DNA from: Arcticibacter eurypsychrophilus
GTDB taxonomy: Bacteria; Bacteroidota; Bacteroidia; Sphingobacteriales; Sphingobacteriaceae
Reading direction: 5' to 3'
DNA: 64,000 nt
Assembly (NCBI RefSeq): GCF_001730525.1
Contig: NZ_MDFN01000005.1
Coordinates: 62,001 to 126,000, forward strand
A program made the position numbers and the translations under genes. The notes beneath the pieces are model-generated. The model saw nothing but the letters and a program-made list of their open reading frames with translations, did not search any database and was not told the origin of the DNA. Of this stretch, positions 34,380-44,173 are shown one piece after another; position 1 is the stretch's first letter; every line of letters starts with the position of its first letter.

Positions 34380-35897
34380 ATGAAATTTAGATACATCTTA
34401 TTATTTACAGCTATATCATTGCTTTCATTTGCATCTTGCAAAAAGAAACAAACAAGCGGAACGGACATTTCAGGACCCATTGTTTTACCTGTAATCATTC
34501 CTGTTGTGGAGGAGGCTTTGGCTTTTCCACAAGCAGAAGGTTTTGGACGGAATACGACAGGAGGTCGTGGAGGTTCTGTAATTATGGTGACGAATTTAAA
34601 TGACAGCGGATCTGGGAGTTTGAGAGCCGCAATTTTAACTACCGGGCCTAGAATCATTGTTTTTAAAGTTTCCGGAAGAATCATTCTGAAGAGTACTTTG
34701 AATATAAATAATGGAGATGTGACTATTGCTGGGCAAACGGCACCTGGAGATGGAATCTGCTTAAGTGATTACACAACCACTATTAATGCCGATAATGTGA
34801 TCATACGTTACCTACGTTGCCGGTTAGGGAATGAGGTATTGGTGGAAAATGATGCAATGAATGGCAGAAATCATCAGAATATTATTATCGATCACTGTTC
34901 CCTGAGCTGGTCAGTTGATGAGACAGGAAGTTTTTATGATAATAAGAATTTTACCTTGCAATGGTGTATCCTTAGTGAGAGCTTGTTTGCTGCTGGACAT
35001 GTTAAGGGCAATCATGGTTATGGAGGAATATGGGGTGGTCAGAAAGCCAGTTTTCACCATAACTTGATCAGTAGTCATACTAGCCGTACACCAAGATTTA
35101 ATGGGAGCAGATATTCGGGACAACCGGATCTGGAAATTGTGGATTTTCGTAATAATGTGATCTACAATTGGGGAAATGTAAATTCTGCTTATGGTAATGA
35201 AGGTGGATATGTCAACATAGTCAATAATTACTATAAGGCAGGGCCTGCGACTCCCGGTAATCTAACTACAAGCTCAGTCAGCAACAAGAGAAACAGAATT
35301 CTTAATTATACCAGTTTTTACTTTGGAACGGATGCTAAAGTTTATCCTGATACCTTATTTGGTGGGAAATTTTATATTAGCGGGAACTACATAAATGGAT
35401 ATTCTGATGTTACATTAGATAATATAGCCAAAGGTGTACAACCAGATAGTTATTATAGAAGATCTTCACTTATGGCATCTGCAAGGCAAGTGTTGCCTGC
35501 AGACTTTGGAGTAATAAAAACCCAAACAGCAGAACAGGCATATTTTTCAGTACTTGATAGTGCAGGAGCAATTTTTCCTAAAAGAGATGCGGTAGATTTA
35601 CGGGTTGTCAATGATGCTCGTACCGGTACGGCATCTTATGAAGGTAAAGGATACTCAACTGTAACTAGCCCCGGAGTTACACATCCTTCAGGAATTATCG
35701 ACAGCCAGAGCGATGTTGGAGGCTGGCCTCTTTATAATTCTACTGCTGCTCCTTTAGATAGCGATCTGGATGGTATGCCAGATGATTGGGAAAAGGTTAA
35801 AGGCTTAAATCCCAATAGTACATCTGACAGAAATGGCAAAAACCTGAGTACTGCTTACGATAATGTAGAAGTGTATATTAACGAATTAAAGAATTGA
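34380..35897 (+). CDS. PL1-like pectate lyase lipoprotein
   Basis: The 505-residue enzyme has a lipoprotein signal with the lipobox Cys at residue 20 (SLLSFASCKKK), so it is likely tethered at the cell surface. The beta-helix core is PL1-like: AEGFGRNTTGGRGG, VTNLNDSGSGSLRAAI, GQTAPGDGICLSDY, VIIRYLRCRLG and IIIDHCSLSWSVDE, with RFNG near the catalytic region. The C-terminus carries a thrombospondin-3-type calcium segment (DSDLDGMPDDWEKVKG). It would cut de-esterified pectin to unsaturated oligosaccharides. It follows the esterase gene by 77 bases. Confidence 0.92.
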   Translation: MKFRYILLFTAISLLSFASCKKKQTSGTDISGPIVLPVIIPVVEEALAFPQAEGFGRNTTGGRGGSVIMVTNLNDSGSGSLRAAILTTGPRIIVFKVSGRIILKSTLNINNGDVTIAGQTAPGDGICLSDYTTTINADNVIIRYLRCRLGNEVLVENDAMNGRNHQNIIIDHCSLSWSVDETGSFYDNKNFTLQWCILSESLFAAGHVKGNHGYGGIWGGQKASFHHNLISSHTSRTPRFNGSRYSGQPDLEIVDFRNNVIYNWGNVNSAYGNEGGYVNIVNNYYKAGPATPGNLTTSSVSNKRNRILNYTSFYFGTDAKVYPDTLFGGKFYISGNYINGYSDVTLDNIAKGVQPDSYYRRSSLMASARQVLPADFGVIKTQTAEQAYFSVLDSAGAIFPKRDAVDLRVVNDARTGTASYEGKGYSTVTSPGVTHPSGIIDSQSDVGGWPLYNSTAAPLDSDLDGMPDDWEKVKGLNPNSTSDRNGKNLSTAYDNVEVYINELKN

Positions 35898-36001
35898 TCG
35901 TCATCATTAAACTGAAACTGCAATACTGTTTTACAAGAGATTCCTTACTTTGGAGCTAATCAGAGCCCTATTGTGAAATTATACAATCATAAATTCTAAC
36001 T

Positions 36002-37438
36002 ATGCAATCAACAAAAAGTAAATCTTTTCTACTCATTACAGCCTGTATAACTTTATTATTGACTTCTTGTGTTACGGCAAATAAAGCGGTTGTATGGAAA
36101 TCTTCTGACGAGCCATTGAAGGAAATGGAGTTGCTTCGTGCAAAAATTACTCCTCCGAAATTTAAGCAACAGGACTTTTTATTAACAAGCTATGGTGCTG
36201 TAGGAGATGGAACAACGAGCAATACGATGGCTTTTAAAAAGGCAATTGAGGACTGTAATAAAAAAGGAGGTGGCCGTGTTATTGTTCCTCTGGGAACTTT
36301 TTTAACCGGAGCTATATATCTGAAAAGCAATGTAGAGTTGCATCTTGTTGACAGTGCGAAGATTCTTTTTAGCAGGGATGTCAAGGAGTATCCGATTGTA
36401 TTTACTCGCTGGGAAGGCATGGAGTGCATGAATTATTCTTCGCTGATCTATGCTTATGGTGAAGAAAATATTGCACTTACAGGAAATGGTACGATTGATG
36501 GTAATGCTGATAATGAGCATTGGTGGAATTGGAATGGAAGCCCAAGATTCGGTTGGAAAGAAGGAATGCCTAAGCAGACTCCAGCACGTGAAGCTCTTCA
36601 TGAATTCATGAAACAGAAAACTGATCCCAAAAAGAGAATCTTTGGGGATGGCCATTATCTTCGTCCTAACATGATTCAGCCTTATAACTGTAAGAACGTA
36701 AGGATTGCAGATGTGAAGATGGTGAATTCTCCCATGTGGTTTATCAACCCGGTTTTGTGTGAAAATGTGATTGTTGAAAAGGTGAAGATCGTTTCTCATG
36801 GTCCTAATAACGATGGTTGTGACCCTGAATCTTGCAGAAATGTCCTGATAAAAGATTGTCTATTTGATACCGGTGATGATTGTATTGCTATTAAGTCGGG
36901 CAGAGATGAAGATGGTAGGGGGATAGGCCGTCCTGCAGAAAATCATATCATTGAAGGTTGTGTAATGAAAGATGGTCATGGTGGTGTGGTTATTGGCAGT
37001 GAAATTGCCGGTGGTGCCAGAAATATTTATGCAATCAATTGTATTATGGATAGTCCGGAGCTGGACCGTGTATTACGACTTAAAACAAGTTCTTCACGTG
37101 GTGGAATTATTGAAAATGTTTTCATGAAGGATATCAAGGTGGGAACGTATAAAGATGCAGCGATCACTTGTAATATGTTTTATGAAAATTCAGGCAATTT
37201 CGTACCCACTATTCGTAATATTTGGGTAGAGAATGTGGATGTGGAACGAGGAGGGAAATATGGTGTATACGTAAGGGCATATAAATCGTCTCCGGTAGAG
37301 AATCTTAAATTGATTAATTGCAATATCAGAGGGGTTGAGGTTCCGATGCAAATTGATTATGTAAAGAATCTTCAGTTCGAAAATGTAAGTATCAATGGGA
37401 CAAAAGTAGTGGTTCCTGATACGTTGAAGAACGATTGA
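36002..37438 (+). CDS. GH28 polygalacturonase lipoprotein
   Basis: The 478-residue enzyme hydrolyses polygalacturonate from the beta-helix cleft. A lipoprotein signal ends at LLLTSC (Cys near residue 22). All GH28 motifs are present: NDGCD (Asp271), GDDCIAIKSG (Asp292 and Asp293), DGHGG (His326), and RLK (Arg359, Lys361). The N-terminal TSYGAVGDGTTSNTMAF is the usual opening. It is the last plus-strand gene of the enzyme operon and is convergent with the HTCS gene. The pattern is compatible with an exo-acting or a periplasmic oligosaccharide-acting enzyme; the mode is not decidable. Confidence 0.95.
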   Translation: MQSTKSKSFLLITACITLLLTSCVTANKAVVWKSSDEPLKEMELLRAKITPPKFKQQDFLLTSYGAVGDGTTSNTMAFKKAIEDCNKKGGGRVIVPLGTFLTGAIYLKSNVELHLVDSAKILFSRDVKEYPIVFTRWEGMECMNYSSLIYAYGEENIALTGNGTIDGNADNEHWWNWNGSPRFGWKEGMPKQTPAREALHEFMKQKTDPKKRIFGDGHYLRPNMIQPYNCKNVRIADVKMVNSPMWFINPVLCENVIVEKVKIVSHGPNNDGCDPESCRNVLIKDCLFDTGDDCIAIKSGRDEDGRGIGRPAENHIIEGCVMKDGHGGVVIGSEIAGGARNIYAINCIMDSPELDRVLRLKTSSSRGGIIENVFMKDIKVGTYKDAAITCNMFYENSGNFVPTIRNIWVENVDVERGGKYGVYVRAYKSSPVENLKLINCNIRGVEVPMQIDYVKNLQFENVSINGTKVVVPDTLKND

Positions 37439-37523
37439 TTTTTAGGTTGAAGGATAAGGCTGTTTTGTTAGTAATTGTTTCTGTATCAGATGGAATCATT
37501 ATTCGCAATGCAGCCTTGTTTGT

Positions 37524-40500
37524 TTATTTTCTTATTTCACTCATGTAAACGGAAGGTGTTTTGCCAAACTCCTTCTTAAAAGCCTTAGTGAAGTAAGATT
37601 GCGTTTGAATGCCAACCCTATATATGACTATAGATAATGGAATGTCCTCATTGGTCATGATTTCTAAGGCCTTACGAAGACGTGCTGTCCGGATCAATTC
37701 TCCTATAGTTTGTCCTGTTGCTTCTTTAATAGTTTGATAGAGCTTCGTTCTGCTCATGCCCATTTGTTGAGATACGAAATCAACATCTAAATCTGTATTC
37801 ATGAGATTTTTTTCAATTACTTGCATCAGGTTAGATACAAAGTTTTTATCTTTTTTAGTATGAACAAGTTCGAGTGCTACTGCATGTGAGCTTTCATAAA
37901 AATGTTTTTTAATAATCTCTTTCTGAGCAAACAGGTTATGCAATGTCAGCATCAAGAACGTTATACTTACAGGTTTAGAAAAGTAATAATCAGCCCCCGA
38001 TCCAAGTCCTTCAATCTTTGATTCTATTGCATCTTTTGCAGTGAGCATAATAAATGGTATATAGGAGGTCTCCGGGTCGTTCTTAATCATTCGGCAGAAT
38101 TCAATTCCTGTACTGCGTGGCATCATGACATCGCTGATAATCAGATCGGGATAACATTCTTTAGCTTTCAAATAGCCTTCTTCTCCGTCAGCGGCCTCTG
38201 CAATCTGATATACAGGTTCCAGACTTTCTTTCAGAAATTGTCTTAATTCCTGATTGTCTTCTACAATAAGAATAAATCCGGCTTTATTCACTGCTGTTGG
38301 TTTCTCCTTTGAGGAATGGGGGAAGAAATCAGTGATCTGCTCCATGGATGGCGAATAAATGCTCTCGAGTTTGGTGTAATCGGTATTGCTTGAAGCCCAG
38401 TGCTCCTCATTTAAGTAATCTTCTTTTGCTACTGGCAGTGCGATAATTATTTCGGTGCCTTCATTTCGTTCACTGGATACATAGATCGATCCCTTATGTA
38501 AAAAAGTCATGACTTTAACAAATGCTAATCCTATACCCGATCCTAAATGTGCGTCTGTAATCCGATAGTATCGTTCAAAAAGATGCTGGATGGAATCTTT
38601 GGATATGCCTATTCCATTATCCGCTATCCGGATATAGCGATAACTTTTTGCACTATACTTTCCCTTCAGTACCAGCTGATTGGCAAATGCAGGTGATGGA
38701 TTATGATCAAGAATATCAAGCTTAATAGTTCCTCCTGTAGGCGTGTATTTAAATGAGTTGTGAAGAAGATTCAAAAGTATTTTTTCTATAATCTGGCGGT
38801 CAAACCAATCATCTGTCTGGTCTGCGACTTGGTTTACCTGGAAATCTATTTCTTTGTCGGTTGCTACTTGCTTAAATTCGGTCGCTAGTTCAGCAATAAA
38901 CAAGTGTAGTTTTCCGGGCATTACCTTTAATTTTAAAGCGCCTGACTCTACTTTTCTAAAGTCCATTAATTCATTGATCAGCGACATCAGTCTTTTTGCA
39001 TTTCTAAACATGCTATGGTACAAAGAAGTAAATCCGGAATGTGGATCATCTTTTAAAAGCTTTTCTACAGGGCCAATAATCAGACTTAATGGTGTCCTGA
39101 ATTCATGCGAAATATTGGTAAAGAATTGCAGTTGCATCTGATGTATTTCTTCTTTTTTGCTTTCTTCCATTTTTTGGAGAGCAAGTTTTTTCCTAAAGCG
39201 ATAGAACCAATAGAGACTACCAGAAAGAATGAGAATAATCAGAGTTCTAAACCACCAGGTAGACCAGAACGGAGGGCTGATGATGATATGCACGGATGCT
39301 CCTTCTTCATTCCAGATACCGTCATTATTGGAAGCTTTGACCTTGAAAGTATAAACTCCCGGATCAAGATTGGTATAAGACGCTTTATGTTCATTCCCTA
39401 CCGCATTCCAGTTTTTGTCAAAGCCTTCAAGCTTGTATGCATACTGGTTATTCTCAGATGCCGCATAGTTAAGCGCGGAGAAGTTGAATGAGAAGGTCGA
39501 CTGTTTATAAGTCAGCTTAATGTTTTTAGTATAAAGTATGTCTTCTTGAAGAGGGGAGTTTTTGTCTAGGGGAATGATCTTTTTATTGAAAATTTGAAAA
39601 TCAGTGATATATATGGGTGGTGCAAATTGATTCACTTGTATGGAAGATGGTAAAAAGCGGTTAAACCCGTTGATGCCACCAAAATAGAACTCCCCGTTAC
39701 TCGTTTTTAGATAAGCATTTGATTCAAATTCAGAACCTTGGATTCCATCTCCTGTGTTATACTTTTTATATTGATGTGTATCAGGATGGTACTTAATCAG
39801 CCCGTTTGATGTTGATATCCACAAGTAGCCCTGCTTATCTTCAATAATTCCCTTTATAAATTCGGAAGACAAGTCTGCATTGCTACTGGCCAGCTTAAAC
39901 TTGTTTTTTAATGGATCAAATCGGTATAATCCAGTTTGTCCTATCCATAATCTACTTTTACTATCCAAAAAAATGACCCTGATATCTGGTAGTTTTTCTT
40001 CTTTTTGGAAATATTGGGTTATTATTCCTGACTGGGAATCGATTCGGTTTAATCCTCCATCATCTGTGCCTACCCATAAACTGCCTGCCTGATCTTCATT
40101 TATGGTGATGATGTTATTACCGGAAATCTGTCCCGATTTATTTGCATGGCCAATAAATCGGGTGAACGTTTTCGTTTTATAGTCAAACAGGTTTAGCCCA
40201 CCATAATAGGTTGCAATCCATAACCGGCCTCTGCTATCCTCAAATATTTTTTGGATAAAATCAGAACTTATTGAATGTACATTTCCAGGGTTATTCATAA
40301 ACCTTTTGAATGTTCCGGTTTCCCGGTTCATTAGGTTTAGTCCCCCTCCCCATGTTCCGATCCAAAGATTTTTCCTGCTGTCTTCAGTAATATCGAGAAC
40401 GGCATCTGATCCAAGACTTGTCGCATCATAGGGATGATATCTATAGGATTGAAATTTACCCGATAAAGGGTTCAGCAGGTTTAAGCCTCCGCCATCTGTG

Positions 40501-41648
40501 CCAATCCAGATGTTCTTTTTGCTGTCTTCACAAAAAGCTTTTACATCGTTATAACTCAGTGTGTTTTGAGAGGTTCCCTGCTGGTATAACTTAAATTTAT
40601 AGGCAAGGGGAGCGTGTAGATTGACACCACCACGATGCGTACCAATCCATAGATTCCTTTGATTATCCTCTAATGTCGATGATACTGTTCGCTGTGATAA
40701 TGATTTAGGATTATCTGGTTCATTGGTGTAATTATAAAAAGTGGCTGTTTCTTTGTTAAACAGGTCAAGGCCTCCATTAATACTACCGATCCATAATTGA
40801 CCGCTTTTATCTGCTAATATGGTCCTAACCAGGTCGCTCGACAAGCTATGTTTGTCTTTTTCGTTGTGATGATAATGAATTGCTTTATTGGTTTTTAATG
40901 AGAAGCAAATAAGTCCGCTTTCTTCTGTTCCAAGCCACAGATTCCCGTCATGATCTTCATTGATTAAACGAAGAGCCTGTTTATCTGCTTTTAGCATGGA
41001 TGTGGCCTGGGGATAAAGATGAAAAGAGAACTTTTTACGGTTAAATAGTATCAACCCTTTATCGGTAGCCATCCATAGATTATCAGAACGATCTTCAAAC
41101 AGATGATTGATATTTTTAGTGTTTTTGATTTGATCTGATGTGGAATAAAAAGATTTAAAGTGTTGCGTCTTTTTGTTAAATAAATTCAATCCACCCCCGT
41201 AGGTGCTGATCCAAAGGAAATGTTTTTTATCCTCATAAATAGAGGTAATATGGTTAGAGCTGATACTGAAAGGGGAAGTTGCATGGTGTTTATACCTGAT
41301 GAACCTATTTTTTCGCGAGTCATATTGGTTAAGTCCATTTATGGTGCCGACCCAAATAATTTTCTCCCTGTCTTCATAAATATATTTAATATAGTTATCA
41401 CTGATACTGCTTGAGTCGCCGGCAATGGTGCGGTATACAATAAACTGATTTCCGTCATATCTGTTTAAGCCATCCCTGGTGCCAAACCAGATAAAACCTT
41501 TGCTGTCCTGAAAAATACATTCAACCGTACTATTAGACAAACCCTGTTCATTTCCTAGATGCTTAAACTGGAGCTTAGGTTGCGCATAGCTTCGCTGGTC
41601 AATCGAAAACAGAGCTAAGAGAAAAGTTAAAGTAAAAATTGCTTTCAA
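37524..41648 (-). CDS. Hybrid two-component system regulator (HTCS) of the pectin locus
   Basis: The 1374-residue protein senses oligosaccharides in the periplasm and activates the locus. After the signal peptide (YAQPK), about 14 propeller repeats occupy residues 30-690 (FQDSKGFIWFGTRDGLNRYD type), then a Y_Y_Y domain, one membrane helix near 790-815, a histidine-kinase core with His848 (NISHEFRTPLSL) and ADNGIGIS, a receiver domain with Asp1173 (IISDVMMP), and an AraC helix-turn-helix (about 1265-1372, MGMSRTKLYQTIK). It is divergent from GH2-susC-susD and convergent with the enzyme operon. Confidence 0.97.
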   Translation of the reverse strand: MKAIFTLTFLLALFSIDQRSYAQPKLQFKHLGNEQGLSNSTVECIFQDSKGFIWFGTRDGLNRYDGNQFIVYRTIAGDSSSISDNYIKYIYEDREKIIWVGTINGLNQYDSRKNRFIRYKHHATSPFSISSNHITSIYEDKKHFLWISTYGGGLNLFNKKTQHFKSFYSTSDQIKNTKNINHLFEDRSDNLWMATDKGLILFNRKKFSFHLYPQATSMLKADKQALRLINEDHDGNLWLGTEESGLICFSLKTNKAIHYHHNEKDKHSLSSDLVRTILADKSGQLWIGSINGGLDLFNKETATFYNYTNEPDNPKSLSQRTVSSTLEDNQRNLWIGTHRGGVNLHAPLAYKFKLYQQGTSQNTLSYNDVKAFCEDSKKNIWIGTDGGGLNLLNPLSGKFQSYRYHPYDATSLGSDAVLDITEDSRKNLWIGTWGGGLNLMNRETGTFKRFMNNPGNVHSISSDFIQKIFEDSRGRLWIATYYGGLNLFDYKTKTFTRFIGHANKSGQISGNNIITINEDQAGSLWVGTDDGGLNRIDSQSGIITQYFQKEEKLPDIRVIFLDSKSRLWIGQTGLYRFDPLKNKFKLASSNADLSSEFIKGIIEDKQGYLWISTSNGLIKYHPDTHQYKKYNTGDGIQGSEFESNAYLKTSNGEFYFGGINGFNRFLPSSIQVNQFAPPIYITDFQIFNKKIIPLDKNSPLQEDILYTKNIKLTYKQSTFSFNFSALNYAASENNQYAYKLEGFDKNWNAVGNEHKASYTNLDPGVYTFKVKASNNDGIWNEEGASVHIIISPPFWSTWWFRTLIILILSGSLYWFYRFRKKLALQKMEESKKEEIHQMQLQFFTNISHEFRTPLSLIIGPVEKLLKDDPHSGFTSLYHSMFRNAKRLMSLINELMDFRKVESGALKLKVMPGKLHLFIAELATEFKQVATDKEIDFQVNQVADQTDDWFDRQIIEKILLNLLHNSFKYTPTGGTIKLDILDHNPSPAFANQLVLKGKYSAKSYRYIRIADNGIGISKDSIQHLFERYYRITDAHLGSGIGLAFVKVMTFLHKGSIYVSSERNEGTEIIIALPVAKEDYLNEEHWASSNTDYTKLESIYSPSMEQITDFFPHSSKEKPTAVNKAGFILIVEDNQELRQFLKESLEPVYQIAEAADGEEGYLKAKECYPDLIISDVMMPRSTGIEFCRMIKNDPETSYIPFIMLTAKDAIESKIEGLGSGADYYFSKPVSITFLMLTLHNLFAQKEIIKKHFYESSHAVALELVHTKKDKNFVSNLMQVIEKNLMNTDLDVDFVSQQMGMSRTKLYQTIKEATGQTIGELIRTARLRKALEIMTNEDIPLSIVIYRVGIQTQSYFTKAFKKEFGKTPSVYMSEIRK

Positions 41649-41699
41649 TAAGTTAAAATGTTAAGTAACTGTAGATTCTATCGCTAAATTAAGAAAAAT

Positions 41700-41761
41700 A
41701 GTATGTATTATGCTATATAAGTATGTACAATAGAACTAAAAAAATGGATATATGAACTAAA
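41700..41761 (+). promoter_or_regulatory. Candidate HTCS operator between regulator and GH2-susC-susD
   Basis: Two direct-repeat pairs lie in the 164-base divergent region: AGTATGTA at 41700 and 41720 (20 apart), and GAACTAAA at 41733 and 41754 (21 apart). Spacing of two helical turns suits the AraC output domain of the adjacent HTCS. No exact -7 box follows; TTTG at 41785-41788 is the closest. Confidence 0.35.
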
Positions 41762-41812
41762 GTCTGATTGATTTAATGCAGTTATTTGCAAGCTCTAACA
41801 GTAAACCGTCCC

Positions 41813-44152
41813 ATGTTCAAAAAGCTATTTTTTACCAGTTGTTGTATCTTATTTACGTTTTCAATATTTGCCCAGAAAAAGACTTTATTTAATAAGGACT
41901 GGGAATTTATTAAGGATAGGGATACCAGTTTCTCTAAAAGATTAATTCAAAGGAGTGACGAGGGTTGGCTTGCTATCTCTCTTCCGCATACTGCTAATTT
42001 AGAACCGATTGAGAAGAAGTTACAACAATGGCAGGGCATCTGTTTTTATAGGAAATTTTTTAGTGTCCCTTTAGCTGATAAAGGAAAATATATCGCTTTG
42101 CAATTCGATGCTGCTATGCAGGAAGCGGATGTATATGTGAACGGAAAACATGTTTATAAACATCTTGGAGGATATCTTCCTTTTTATGTAGAAGTGTCTA
42201 AATACATCAATTACGGGAAGGAAAATAATGTGTTGGTTAGACTGGATAACCGTAACAATGCAATTATCCCTCCGGGAAAGCCGTTAGCAGATCTCGATTT
42301 TAATTATTATAGTGGCATATACCGCAATGTGTTTCTGATTAAGCAAAATCCTTTACGGATCTCTGATCCAATTTCTCCAAATAGGATTGCCGGTGGAGGC
42401 GTATTGATTCATTGGGAAGATGTAAAGAAAGAATCAGCGGTAATGAACATCCGGACAGACATATTCAACGGATTGGCTACTAATGTTGAAGCAAAGGTGC
42501 GAATAACACTTATGGACAAGCTGGGGAATGTTCAAAAAGCAATGTTTACTTCTGAAAGTCAGAAACTGGGAAAAGGTGCATACGGAACTTTCAAACAAAG
42601 GTGTAAATTAACTAATCCTTGGTTATGGTCTCCCGACAGTCCTTCCTTGTATTCGGTACGGGTTGAATTGATTCAGAATGACAAGGTTCTGGATACTGAG
42701 GTTTTAACCACAGGAATTAAAGGGCTGAAATTTGTTAAGGGGGAATTCTCTTTAAATGGTCAAAAAGTAAACATCAGGGGCACTAACCGTCACCAGGAAT
42801 ATCCTTACCTGGGAAATGCACTTTCTGACCGTGCCCAATACAGGGATGCCGTAAAAATAAAAGAAGCTGGATTTAATTTTGTCAGGAGTTCTCATTACCC
42901 GCAGTCACCTGCATTCCTTGATGCATGTGATGAGTTAGGGATCATGGTCATGGATGCTATTCCTGGATGGCAGTTTTTTGGCAATGCGGAGTTCCAAAAG
43001 AACAGTATTCAGGATGTTCGTGATATGATTCGCAGAGATAGGAATCATCCTTCTATCATATTATGGGAGCCATCGCTGAATGAATCTGCGATGAGCAAGG
43101 ATTATATGAAGGCTGCTCATACTGCGGCACATGAGGAAATGCCTTTCCCTGACACCTATACAAGTGGCTGGATCGATGATGTTTATGATGTTTATGTTCC
43201 GGCACGCCAACATGCAAAGGCTCCTGATTATTGGAAAAAGTATTCTAAAGATAAACCTATTCTGATTGCCGAGTATGGGGATTGGGAATATTACGCCCAG
43301 AATGCAGGTTTTGAACAGAAGACGTTTAAGGATCTGAAACAGGATGAGCGGACTTCACGTCAGTTAAGAGGATCGGGTGCTGAGCGGTTACTGCAACAGG
43401 CGCTAAATTTTCAGGAATCACACAATGACAACCTGTATGGCCCTTCAGTGGGAGATGCCAATTGGCTAATGTTTGATTATAAGAGAGGGTATGCCGATGA
43501 TATTGAGTCGTCAGGAATTATGGATATCATGCGTTTGCCTAAATTCTCTTTTTATTTCTACCAGAGCCAGAGGGATGCAGGAAATAAGCCTATGCTTTAC
43601 ATTGCAAACTATTGGAATGCCTCAACCGATTCAAGTGTCACCATTTACAGCAATTGTACCGAAGTAGAGCTTTTTGTGAATGGCCATTCTTTGGGAAAAC
43701 GAAAACCAGACCAGAACAGTACAACCACTAATTTGGCCCATCCTCCTTTTACCTACACAGGAATCCCTTATGAGGCAGGGACGCTACGCGCTGTAGGTTA
43801 TTTGAATCAGAAAGAGGCAGTTGTCTCTGAGCGAAAAACTCCGGGGACAGCTGTTGCAATCCGTTTAAGACCAGACTATAGTGAAAAACAATTAGTAGCC
43901 GGACAAAACGATATACTCTTTATTTATGCCGAAATCATAGATGAACAAGGAACAGTTCTTTCTGAAAGCACTGCTTCTGTTCAACTGAATGTGAAGGGCG
44001 ATGCGGAAATTGTAGGAAGCCAAACTATAAATGCAGAAGCAGGGATAGCTACTTTTCTATTAAAGGCGGGAAGCAATAATGGGACTATCCAACTGGAAGC
44101 GCAATCTGAAGGATTGAAAAAAGGAATCTTCGCTATTAAATCAGAAAAATAA
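41813..44152 (+). CDS. GH2 family beta-glycosidase
   Basis: The 779-residue secreted enzyme has a signal peptide (residues 1-20, FTFSIFAQ) and GH2 domains. These are the jelly-roll with FYRKFFSVP and QEADVYVNGKHVYKHLGGY, an Ig-like domain, and a TIM barrel with NIRGTNRHQEYPYLG and the acid/base Glu424 in the NE pair, then the nucleophile Glu487 (AEYGDWE). Extra C-terminal Ig-like domains follow. The family covers beta-galactosidases and glucuronidases; pectin side-chain galactan or uronosyl links are plausible here. The ATG at 41813 replaces a TTG nine codons before. It starts the susC operon. Confidence 0.9.
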   Translation: MFKKLFFTSCCILFTFSIFAQKKTLFNKDWEFIKDRDTSFSKRLIQRSDEGWLAISLPHTANLEPIEKKLQQWQGICFYRKFFSVPLADKGKYIALQFDAAMQEADVYVNGKHVYKHLGGYLPFYVEVSKYINYGKENNVLVRLDNRNNAIIPPGKPLADLDFNYYSGIYRNVFLIKQNPLRISDPISPNRIAGGGVLIHWEDVKKESAVMNIRTDIFNGLATNVEAKVRITLMDKLGNVQKAMFTSESQKLGKGAYGTFKQRCKLTNPWLWSPDSPSLYSVRVELIQNDKVLDTEVLTTGIKGLKFVKGEFSLNGQKVNIRGTNRHQEYPYLGNALSDRAQYRDAVKIKEAGFNFVRSSHYPQSPAFLDACDELGIMVMDAIPGWQFFGNAEFQKNSIQDVRDMIRRDRNHPSIILWEPSLNESAMSKDYMKAAHTAAHEEMPFPDTYTSGWIDDVYDVYVPARQHAKAPDYWKKYSKDKPILIAEYGDWEYYAQNAGFEQKTFKDLKQDERTSRQLRGSGAERLLQQALNFQESHNDNLYGPSVGDANWLMFDYKRGYADDIESSGIMDIMRLPKFSFYFYQSQRDAGNKPMLYIANYWNASTDSSVTIYSNCTEVELFVNGHSLGKRKPDQNSTTTNLAHPPFTYTGIPYEAGTLRAVGYLNQKEAVVSERKTPGTAVAIRLRPDYSEKQLVAGQNDILFIYAEIIDEQGTVLSESTASVQLNVKGDAEIVGSQTINAEAGIATFLLKAGSNNGTIQLEAQSEGLKKGIFAIKSEK

Positions 44153-44173
44153 ACAAACCAAATTAATCATTAT

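Noticed and set aside
37450-37517. AAGGCTG and CAGCCTT repeats between GH28 and HTCS as a terminator
   Set aside because: The 7-base arms are about 50 bases apart with imperfect flanks and no U-run on either strand.
39105-39491. A 128-codon plus-strand frame inside the HTCS gene
   Set aside because: It lies opposite a fully supported HTCS coding region with kinase motifs, and its translation shows no family pattern.
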